Part shown: in pieces, positions 25,360-34,100 of the stretch
How the letters are laid out: each line of letters starts with the position of its first letter
How positions within the stretch are numbered: position 1 is the first letter of the stretch
NCBI GenBank assembly: GCA_002733765.1
Contig: NVWU01000004.1
Span: 1 to 64,000 of the forward strand
Length of the DNA stretch: 64,000 bases
Origin: Colwellia sp.
GTDB taxonomy: Bacteria; Pseudomonadota; Gammaproteobacteria; Enterobacterales; Alteromonadaceae
Direction of reading: 5' to 3'
Program-made: the position numbers and the translations under genes
Notes under the pieces: generated by a model
Told to the model about the DNA's origin: nothing
The model's input: only the letters and a program-made list of their open reading frames with translations
Database searches by the model: none

Positions 25360-25505
25360 TGATGACACCACAGAGTAATCAGTCTTAAGTACAGCCGTTG
25401 CTTAATACTAAGGGACATTATAGGTAAGTTATTGCATACATTTATGACATGTATTTTTTTTAGAGTCAATTTTAAAAGAAGTTAGCTCATAAAAAACCAT
25501 ATAAA

Positions 25506-26813
25506 TTAATCCGTTAAATATATGACGTCTTCAGATATAGTGAATGCACCACTTCGTAAGGCAAGGTTAGCCTTCTTTAGAATCGTTAAGGCTAACTTAT
25601 GTTTGTTATCATAATTACAAGGGCAATCATTATTATGTTTTATTCTGTTTAATGCATTCCCGCCAATATCATAATGCCAACCGTCATCTAGTTGAATGTG
25701 ATTTAATGTTGCTCCTTGGTGTTTAGCAGTTAACCCTCCAATACAAATCAAATTTTTCTCAACGTAACTAAGGCGAGCACCTTTTAAATATATAGGCTGG
25801 TCAAAAAAAGGAGGAAGCCGAAGTAAGCCGTTACATTCAACAGTAAGTGTAGAATTAATGGATAGCATCTTAATTAATACATCTAACTCATCTGGCTCAT
25901 CTATAGATGTATGGTAAAGAAAACTATCAACACAGCGTAGTACTTTATTATTTACATCATCATTTTTGATAGCGTAATTTTCATTATAAAATGCAATATT
26001 AGGTGAATTGATTTTAGTGAACTCAAAGTCGTATTCAGGTATATCCAAAGATCTTTTATAAAAAAATGTTGATAGGCTACTTTTAGAGTCATTATTAGTG
26101 CACTCAAAGGGTGTAGATAATAATACGTTGTAAATTTTATCTTTTTTCCTATTTGGGAAAAGAGTACCTACTGAATGTCTTTTTGCATACTCTAGCAATA
26201 TACTATTTTTGACCTTTAAGGTCGCTGTAATTGCTATTGGTGGGATTTCTGAACAAGAGCCTATCATTACGCCTGCCTGCGCTATATATCTAGGAGTGAA
26301 ATCAGAGAAGCCTAATTTATCAAGGTCATGGAAATCTATGTTGTGTTTAGATAATTGACTTTTTGAAATTACATATAAAAAACCATCTTTAATACTTTCT
26401 TTATACAGCCCGTTGTTAACAGTACAACACAATCCTTGCTCATAGCAATCTTCAGTAATTACTAACTCTCTTTTACCAACATAATCATGCGAAGCAAACC
26501 ATGCCGCCACGGTTATATCTTTAGTCGCGTCTATAAAAAATGACCGCCAACCATAGTGTTGAAGAATAGCATGGTTCTCATCGATGGTTAGTTGTTTTTT
26601 GTTTTCCGGGCCGAACATACAATGCATTACCTCATCACAGTAATGCGCCCACTTTTGCATTGAAGGAGGGTTACAGCCCAAACGTGAAAAGGAAGATACT
26701 ATCGAAACATTACCTTTATTCAGGTGGTGCTCAACTTGACCTCTAAATAAATGGTTATCATCATATTTTGATAGTGCCGTTTCTAATTCATCAACTGAAT
26801 CAATAACTAACAT
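25506..26813 (-). CDS. FRG-domain protein with unassigned C-terminal half
   Basis: 435 residues. The N-terminal FRG domain has its name motif LFRGQ near residue 22 and the second core LQHYGWRSFFIDATKDITVA near 84. FRG domains occur in many phage-defence proteins, and an ADP-ribosyltransferase-like fold has been suggested for them. The C-terminal 150 residues contain beta-rich, pentapeptide-like text (IYLKGARLSYVEKN, NHIQLDDGWHYDIGG) and a cysteine pair CPCNY near 400; I cannot assign them. It stands 146 bases upstream of the ABC-3C operon on the same strand, with a gap on each side, so it may be a stand-alone system or regulated with ABC-3C. Confidence 0.75.
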   Translation of the reverse strand: MLVIDSVDELETALSKYDDNHLFRGQVEHHLNKGNVSIVSSFSRLGCNPPSMQKWAHYCDEVMHCMFGPENKKQLTIDENHAILQHYGWRSFFIDATKDITVAAWFASHDYVGKRELVITEDCYEQGLCCTVNNGLYKESIKDGFLYVISKSQLSKHNIDFHDLDKLGFSDFTPRYIAQAGVMIGSCSEIPPIAITATLKVKNSILLEYAKRHSVGTLFPNRKKDKIYNVLLSTPFECTNNDSKSSLSTFFYKRSLDIPEYDFEFTKINSPNIAFYNENYAIKNDDVNNKVLRCVDSFLYHTSIDEPDELDVLIKMLSINSTLTVECNGLLRLPPFFDQPIYLKGARLSYVEKNLICIGGLTAKHQGATLNHIQLDDGWHYDIGGNALNRIKHNNDCPCNYDNKHKLALTILKKANLALRSGAFTISEDVIYLTD

Positions 26814-27043
26814 ATATTCTCCAAATAAAATTGCGAAGCACTAGCTCATGACAAGTGAATTTCGGCATTAGTATAACTCTCCATTTATAGCTCACCTGCA
26901 AATCCAATTCTTTTTAGTGCCATATTAGCATTTTTGCTATTCGCATAATTTCTTGGATAATTTCTACTTGGAAATAAATACTCACTACGATGGCGAGAAA
27001 ATTAATATATAAGAAGGTCAGTCGTGCAACTGACTATTACAGA

Positions 27044-28183
27044 TTAAGGTTGAATTATACTTAAATCTACCATTTCATTAACTATTTCAATAGGTGTAGA
27101 ACTTAGTTTTTCAACGGCTATAACATCTGCCTGGGGTAGTTCATGATATCCAATATGGAAATACTTAACATTAGCTTTTTGTAAACTTTTACTATTCTTA
27201 GTAATCCAAGCAAGTTTACCTGTAGTAAAAACCACAAAATCAGAAAGATATATTCTGCTTAATACTGAAGGCATATAAGACTTTCTATCAAATGATTCAA
27301 ATGGGTTCCCTATAGACAATAAAGTTAAAGAATTTCCACCTTCAATCTTATTGATGTTCTTCACAGAGGCGAAAATGCCTGAAGGAAGAAGCACGCCGCT
27401 GTCAACTCCTTGATTTATTGCTCGCATTGCTGCGTTCTTATCTGCAACAGACCCGCCAAACAAAATACTAAAGTTACTTCTCTTGCAGTACTCGATGAGT
27501 TCATTCACTAGCCTTTGCTCAATCTCACTTGGTTTAGAACTGGAAACTATTGACACATCAAATTTCCCTTTGAAGTTTTTGTCACAAAAACTATAAAGAT
27601 CCTTTTCGGTATAATTCTTCAGTCGCTCTGGATAATAGTCTGAACTTACTCCTATAACATTAATATTAAGGCTTTGCAATTCTTTAATTTGACCACTGGA
27701 TAAGGAATTAATCTTTCCTGCATTTTTTGAGCTGTTCGGCTCAAATACAAGGATTTTATTTTGAGAGTCACCAAGATAATTTTCTATAAGTTTTTTAACC
27801 CTGCTCCAGTCTAACCCCCCATGACCACAACCAAGTGCAGGGAGTGTAAGCGTTACATTATTTTTCTGCTTTAGATATTCAGACAGCCAAATCAGACCAG
27901 ATTCAATATATTCATATTCTGAGGGTTTTCGCCAGTGGTCTTTTGTTGGAAAATTTATGATTTCAATGCTCTTTGAAAACATATCACCACTATGCCATAC
28001 AGATGGTTTTCCAGGTTGGATTAACCCTGCTTTACATTTTTTTGCATATTCTTTGAACATTTCAGGGTATTTCTTTTTAAAAGCTAATGCGACGCCCGCC
28101 CCCATTACGCCAACACAGTTAACTGTGTTTACCCTAATATCTGCGTCGAAATTAAAAAAATCACCATCTACAAACTTTATCAT
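27044..28183 (-). CDS. DarG-like macrodomain protein with DprA/SLOG-like C-terminal domain
   Basis: 379 residues. The N-terminal 150 form a macrodomain of the DarG type: RVNTVNCVGVMGAGVALAFK near residue 16 and LPALGCGHGGLDWSRV near 119. It should remove ADP-ribose from thymidine bases and so neutralise the toxin encoded upstream. The C-terminal part (about 165-379) looks like a Rossmann/SLOG domain of DprA type: NVIGVSSDYYPERL, then ILFGGSVADKNAAMRAINQG and GVLLPSGIF. This differs from the usual DarG tail. It overlaps the toxin stop by four bases. The macrodomain call is firm; the SLOG call is by pattern only. Confidence 0.8.
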   Translation of the reverse strand: MIKFVDGDFFNFDADIRVNTVNCVGVMGAGVALAFKKKYPEMFKEYAKKCKAGLIQPGKPSVWHSGDMFSKSIEIINFPTKDHWRKPSEYEYIESGLIWLSEYLKQKNNVTLTLPALGCGHGGLDWSRVKKLIENYLGDSQNKILVFEPNSSKNAGKINSLSSGQIKELQSLNINVIGVSSDYYPERLKNYTEKDLYSFCDKNFKGKFDVSIVSSSKPSEIEQRLVNELIEYCKRSNFSILFGGSVADKNAAMRAINQGVDSGVLLPSGIFASVKNINKIEGGNSLTLLSIGNPFESFDRKSYMPSVLSRIYLSDFVVFTTGKLAWITKNSKSLQKANVKYFHIGYHELPQADVIAVEKLSSTPIEIVNEMVDLSIIQP

Positions 28184-29523
28184 GCCTTACCCGCTAAATA
28201 TTCATACGCCTCTTGACGAAGTTCTTCAATTCGTTCGGAATTATCTGTAACCCACTCCTTTTTAATGGCACCCATATCTGCCTTTCCAAGTGATATTAGT
28301 AAGTCGACATCAATTCTATTTTTTACTATCTTAAATAGCTGACATTTATCTCGACCATTGGCAGAAATATCTCCTATTAGGTCATCATATACCACTAGCA
28401 TATGAATTCGGCGAAGATCTCTTCTCGAAAGCCCTCCAACTTCTTCATTCAAGATTCTCTTTAGCATAAGTAAGGACTTCCTAGGGTGGTCATCATCAAC
28501 TTCTTGAATGCCATTTTTCCACCTTGATTTAGGCCCCTTTCCAATATCATGAAAATATGCCGACAGTATTAATATGTTCTTTTCCCTCTCACTATAATTA
28601 TCGAAATTTTCATCCCGCTTTACAAGCTCTACAACTGTTCGGCTATGTTTCCCTACATCTTCTTTATGCATAGGGTTCTTTGTTTCAAGACCCTCGATAT
28701 CATTGAGTTCCTTTATGCAACAGAAATCATTATCTATTCCTTCTACCATTGATTCCAAATCATCAAAGGTAGGAGAATCTTGCTCATATTCATATATAGC
28801 TTCAATACTTTCTCTAACTAGAAGTCTGAGCGATCTCGGGCCTGTGACTATACTTTTTCTCTTTCTTTTTGGAGTTCCGAAATCATTAAAATAATGATGC
28901 TTGAAATGCAGATGGTAATCGGTAACTACTTTAGGGCCATCAATACCATTTTCCTTTAAAACATCTTTAACATGATTTTTGAAATTTTTATTCCATACGA
29001 CAATATGAGATATATCTGTTATTTCTATCTTTTTGTGAACTAACATCTCAGCCATTTTTTTATGTCTATCATCATCTTCATGGTACGTCCAAGACCAACT
29101 ATCGATGGTATTCCAATCTAAAACATTTAAATGTTTTGTTTTATCGAAAAAGTTAGGAGGTAATGCTGTATTTGCGGATGCATCTGAAAATACGACATTC
29201 CTGGCCACTAGTTTTTCAATAGGTATCGCAAGGTAAATTATATCTATTTGGTCAATGTTTTTGGATTTCACAATACTGAGGAGCATTGGTGTTCTTTTTG
29301 CGAAGTAAAAGGGCACATAATCATGAACTACACCTTTTGGTCCACAAGTAACATTCATAGTTTTACGACGTTCTTGTATCCCATCGTTCGCGATATCCTG
29401 ATGATTAATTCCTTTTTCAACTTTCAGGTTTGTACTAAGCAGTCCATCAGAAATAATGGATTCTAGATTATTGATGGATGTGAAGTGATAAACAAAACGT
29501 CCCTTTAACTCATTTGGTATCAT
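28180..29523 (-). CDS. DarT-like DNA ADP-ribosyltransferase fused to an HD domain
   Basis: 447 residues. The N-terminal 210 are DarT-like (DUF4433): HFTSINNLESIISDGLL at residue 13, the NAD-site QERR at 50-53, the substrate loop DYVPFYFAKRTPML at 68-81 and catalytic Glu159 in KKMAEML. The remainder carries an HD-phosphohydrolase ligand set: His293, His325-Asp326 (AYFHDIGKG), His346, His374 and Asp416. DarT modifies thymidine in single-stranded DNA and blocks phage replication. The HD domain could cleave nucleotides or regulate the toxin. Toxin precedes antitoxin with a 4-base overlap, as in darTG operons. Confidence 0.82.
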   Translation of the reverse strand: MIPNELKGRFVYHFTSINNLESIISDGLLSTNLKVEKGINHQDIANDGIQERRKTMNVTCGPKGVVHDYVPFYFAKRTPMLLSIVKSKNIDQIDIIYLAIPIEKLVARNVVFSDASANTALPPNFFDKTKHLNVLDWNTIDSWSWTYHEDDDRHKKMAEMLVHKKIEITDISHIVVWNKNFKNHVKDVLKENGIDGPKVVTDYHLHFKHHYFNDFGTPKRKRKSIVTGPRSLRLLVRESIEAIYEYEQDSPTFDDLESMVEGIDNDFCCIKELNDIEGLETKNPMHKEDVGKHSRTVVELVKRDENFDNYSEREKNILILSAYFHDIGKGPKSRWKNGIQEVDDDHPRKSLLMLKRILNEEVGGLSRRDLRRIHMLVVYDDLIGDISANGRDKCQLFKIVKNRIDVDLLISLGKADMGAIKKEWVTDNSERIEELRQEAYEYLAGKA

Positions 29524-29826
29524 AACTACTCTTCCTAAGATTCATACAGCATTATAATTAACGCCCAACCCTTAACATCAATCAATTGGGCGGCATATTT
29601 AATTACGCCAAAAAATTACAGTCTTTTAATTTTAAGTATTTAATTTAACTAGAATTAACATTAAATACAACAGCCGTTACTTCAACAAATTAAAAAAGTT
29701 TAATTTCTGGATATTTGCAATGAATCAATCAGGGCTATTAGCATTGAAGTAAAACAACCTATTAACTTGATTTTCTAGCAATAGCCCCAAGACAATATAT
29801 CAAGGACAGATTAATAAGGCTCGTAG
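29524..29826. promoter_or_regulatory. Divergent AT-rich promoter region
   Basis: This 303-base gap separates the leftward darT-like gene from the rightward membrane-protein gene. It is very AT-rich (runs such as TTTAATTTTAAGTATTTAATT near 29625) and holds no open frame of interest. Promoters for both units must lie here, but I cannot fix boxes with confidence. Confidence 0.45.
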
Positions 29827-30339
29827 ATGGAAAGCATAAAAAATATAAATAATGAGTTTAGCATCACCGATGTAGATATTACGTTTAACAATTTAAGTGA
29901 AATATATGGTGACTTAACAGTTGATTTAACAAATAAAAATACTCTCTCCTTACCTGTTAACGGATATTTCATACCCGACAGCAAAGAACAAAACAAAAAC
30001 ACTTTTCATACTACCATAGATGATGTTTACGAATACTTTTCTCAAAGTGAAGAATTGGCTTTCGATGTATATTCAGACGATGAAGACATTAATTATTTAT
30101 CTCTACATTCTGATAGTTTTTGGTTAGGTACATTTATCATTAGCAGTGTGATATCTCCTGTTTTTATTGGACTTTTAACTAATTACATATATGACAAACT
30201 AAAGGCTAAAAAAGAAGACCAAATATCAATAGAGGTAATTGTGGACTCAGGGACAAAAAAATCAAAATCAATTAGGTTTCGCGGTAAAGTAGAAGGGTTA
30301 GATAAAGCAATAGAGGCGATTAATAAACTTAATGACTGA
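29827..30339 (+). CDS. Single-span membrane protein of an unrecognised two-gene unit
   Basis: 170 residues without a signal peptide. An acidic N-terminal domain (1-95) with segments such as FDVYSDDEDINYLSLHSD leads to one strong membrane span at about 98-118 (WLGTFIISSVISPVFIGLLT). A small cytoplasmic beta-beta-alpha tail follows (QISIEVIVDSG, then SIRFRGKVEGLDKAIEAIN). That tail resembles effector-associated adaptor components of bacterial conflict systems, but this is a weak resemblance. Its stop overlaps the next start by 8 bases. No family recognised. Confidence 0.65.
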   Translation: MESIKNINNEFSITDVDITFNNLSEIYGDLTVDLTNKNTLSLPVNGYFIPDSKEQNKNTFHTTIDDVYEYFSQSEELAFDVYSDDEDINYLSLHSDSFWLGTFIISSVISPVFIGLLTNYIYDKLKAKKEDQISIEVIVDSGTKKSKSIRFRGKVEGLDKAIEAINKLND

Positions 30340-31159
30340 CATCTCCCCTATATTCGAGTTTCTTAAAAATGAAAACCCACCAAAATCAGTTGAATTAAAC
30401 GGGTTAATAAAGCGCGTTGATGTTATTTACCATCAAGCAGTTTTTAATCATATTGAGGCCATATCAAATCAAAGCTGGCTTGCGAAAGAGCTACTAACCT
30501 TTAAGAAAAAATATATTCAGGCATTTAATCAGATTAAGGCCAAAAGGTACTACGAGGCTTGGTGTGTATTTGAACAGTTAGAGGTATCATTTAGTTTTAT
30601 TGAGCAAAACTCACAGTCTTATGATTTAGGTGAAATGGGTGTTTTGAATATAATAAAAATTATCGAGCAATGGCAGTCATTGTACCCATACAAATTATTT
30701 AGCAGCCCAGGATTTACCGTTAACCATTATACGTGCTCAATTTGCAATGAAAGAATAAAGCTTCGATCAAAATGCGGGCACATAAAAGGAAAGCTGTATA
30801 ACGGGAAATTGTGCTTACACGTTGTGCAGGATATGGCACTTTTAGAGATTTCAATAGTTACCAACCCTGTACAAAAATATTCAGTTTTGAATCCTGAAAA
30901 GCAAGATTTCAGGCAGTTAAAATATGTAGCCGATAGGCTGAAAACCCCTTTTGTAGATTGGGAAATAAGTAAAACCCAAAAGCGTTTCTCTCGAAGTCAA
31001 TTTATAAACATAAAGGAAACAGATGATTGCCCTTGTCAAAGCAAAAAAGAATTCAAAAATTGTTGCTGGAATAAGGAACATCTAATAATTCCTCATACAC
31101 TTATTGATTTTAAAGACGAACTTCCAACCCATTTGCAAAATGAGTTGTTTACTTATTAG
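30332..31159 (+). CDS. SEC-C motif protein, partner of the membrane protein
   Basis: 275 residues. The N-terminal half is helical. A zinc-ribbon-like stretch CSICNERIKLRSKCGH (near 137-152) and another Cys in YNGKLCLH come next. The C-terminus has a SEC-C zinc motif CPCQSKKEFKNCCW near 243. SEC-C motifs bind zinc and often mediate protein or nucleic-acid contact. Translation is coupled to the membrane protein upstream. Located inside a defence cluster and convergent with the STAND gene, the pair may be a membrane-effector system; this is inference from position. Confidence 0.65.
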   Translation: MTDISPIFEFLKNENPPKSVELNGLIKRVDVIYHQAVFNHIEAISNQSWLAKELLTFKKKYIQAFNQIKAKRYYEAWCVFEQLEVSFSFIEQNSQSYDLGEMGVLNIIKIIEQWQSLYPYKLFSSPGFTVNHYTCSICNERIKLRSKCGHIKGKLYNGKLCLHVVQDMALLEISIVTNPVQKYSVLNPEKQDFRQLKYVADRLKTPFVDWEISKTQKRFSRSQFINIKETDDCPCQSKKEFKNCCWNKEHLIIPHTLIDFKDELPTHLQNELFTY

Positions 31160-31196
31160 TTCGTTATTTAAGGTATCGCCTACTTTAGACTGTAAA

Positions 31197-34100
31197 TTAT
31201 TTTGATTGGGTTAACTGGGTCAACCTATCTATAACATTTCCTGATAGGCGTCGACCGAGGTAATGTGCTGATATTTTAAGTAACTGAGCAAGTTTTGCTT
31301 TTCCTGTAATTGACTTACTTAAACACACCAGCTCAATCTGAGGGCATATTATATCAGGCGATGAAAAGTAAGCCTTTTGATTAGTCGCCGCATTAAACCA
31401 GCAAGCAGTAAATAATTTTTCTGCGTAAGATTCAACCCACAATGAATCACCAATCAAGGCATCAAGAACCCTAAAAGAAGCCATCCATAAATCACTTGGA
31501 ACAAGTATGTCACCTCTCAATAAAAATATAGCTTGCGCAGCTCTTTCTTGAACTCCATCATGAACGATTTTTCTACCTTCAAGCACAGCTAAAAAGTTAT
31601 CAATATTTGCAGTTAAAGCATTAAATTTATTTAAATCTTTCTTCCATTTATTAATAGGTAAATTTTTACATAATACTGTTAGGGTTATACTCGCTTTTAT
31701 AATGGCATTTTTTACAAAAGACAGATTGACTTCATTTGCCCAAAAATCTTTGGGCAAAGAGGGTATTGGTTGGTCTGATCTCTGCTCAAACGATACAGAC
31801 TCACGGCTCTTGTGAAGCTCAAAAACCTCTTGGACAACAATTAGTTTTTCAATCAAAAGATCAAAGTTACCATCTTTATACGCCAACTCTAATACAACGT
31901 TTCTTCTAAAAGTTTCAGTTGCTCTTAATGGATGAGCAGTAAGTTCCTTTAGCTCGACTTGACTCACGCCGATATCGACATCTAACACTTTAGAAGCAAT
32001 ATCGAGTAGAACCCATATACTGGCAAGTCCTACTATTTTATGTTCGACTATTTTTTTATCCGGCTCTTGATTACTACACATTCCAGGATATGGTTCGACT
32101 AAATCTGACGAACCTTCCTTTTGTAACTCCATTGTTATCCAAGTTACACTGTGGCGAACCGTTACATGCAAATGGTGAGCCTTTAAATCGTCAGCATATG
32201 GTATGCTACTTAGTAACTTTAGTGTCTTTACGTAAAGCGCCAAAGCTTCTTTAAAATTCTTTGACTTCCAATGAGCGAATGCTGCATCAGCCAATAGCCC
32301 TACAGCCATCCCTTTTTGAAATTCACTGTTTTCTCCCTTTTCGAACCCCGTTAAAAATAAATTTGCAGCCCCTAGCCAATCACTTGCCTTAGCGCATTCA
32401 ATACCAGCATTACGACAAGTGAATAAATACTCAATATCAGGTAGTCCATTTAGAGTTAAAGCCAACTTAGCTAATTTTATAGCTTCTTCGTTTTTATCTG
32501 TGCCAAACAAAATTTTTGCTCTTTGATTTATGATATTAGCGTCATTTGGAAATTCTTTTTCAGCTTCATCAAGTAAAGTTATGGCGTCATCTTTAAGAAA
32601 TAAATATTCGTCTGTTATCACAGCCATCGCAACGTAACATGTTTTTACGTATTTTAGGGCATTCCAGTTTTTGAATTTCTCTAATGCAAATTGATATGCA
32701 GCTAGAGTTTTTTTAGCGTCAAAACCATCTTTTTGAGCCTCAGTCCACCAAACTTGGTTAACCATTATTGATTCAAAATCTAGCTCAGATTGAGTCGCAA
32801 GAAATAAATCTCTTTTATTTTGTTCTAAACAGTCTAATGCTTCTATAAGGTCAATTAAATCAGTAGTAGATTTAACTCTTGATGTATGGAGAGAAAACAT
32901 CACTTGTAATGAACTATTATTCCCTATGTCTTTAATGTGTTTGTTTTTTTCAGGGTAAGCTATCAACAAAGAGTTGAGCATCTCATTGTTAGCACCAATA
33001 TCCATAAACCTAGATAAAAGTCGCAACGCGATGCTTGAAGGTATTGGGACGTCAATGGCAATCAATACAATCCCATACACAAGAGACTCAGACATTTCAT
33101 GTTGGGATTTTTTTGATGTTTTCTCTAGGCGATTAAGGGTTTCCTCAAGCCGTTTAACTACTTCTACTGCATCTTCTTTATTGGGTGATGATGCAATCAA
33201 CTTGAATTGGGATAGCCTAAGAATAAGGTCTATATATGGATTTCCATCGTAAATAACTTCATTTTTAGCTAACGAAACCAGTGTAAACCAACGTAATGAA
33301 TCATATAACAAAGAAACATGTTCACTTATTTCCGTTACTATTAAGTTAGAAAGTATAGTTAATACATGCTCATTTTTACCTAAGTAACCATGAAAAAATG
33401 CACTACTTATTTCTTGAAGATTAAGACTTTTTCGTTTAATGATACTCAGACCAATTTCTGCATGAATATCCTTTATGCCTTTTTCAGGGAATACTTTATT
33501 TGCTGCCCCAGATAAAAGAGGTGAAAGTCTAAATCGTTCTTCACTTTCTCTTTCCACCCATGGCCCGACTAAATGATCAAATACTTCCCCAGGTAAATTT
33601 ATTTCAGGTGGGAGACTTGCAAGTGCTAAAGCCACATCTCTGGTAAAAGAACCACTAATTATACTTAACCTATAAGCAAGGGTCCTTACTGTTTCTGTCG
33701 GCAATTCATTGACTAAACTCTTAGCTATACCTTCTTTAATTTTTTCTATTTCATCGGGCTTCAAAATATCCTTTTTAGTAATCTCTGGCCAATTTTTTGA
33801 CTTTAACCCTAATATTCGAGCATGAATAAGTTGAGGATGCCCAAATGTATTCATCCAAATAACCTTACTCCACGAAGATATGTATTTAGAATCAGCTAAG
33901 CCAAAGTTACCTAGCATTTCTGAAATGTCCGCCTCTTCAAAATACGGGACAGAAAATTCACAAGTATTATCTACTGATATTTTTGATAGAAACGAAAAAG
34001 GAGGATTAGTTTGCCCTGTAAAAACAATTAACCCGTTTGAGTTCATAATAGATAAAACAAATAATACAATTTCACGCTCAAACAATTTAAAGTTAGAAAA

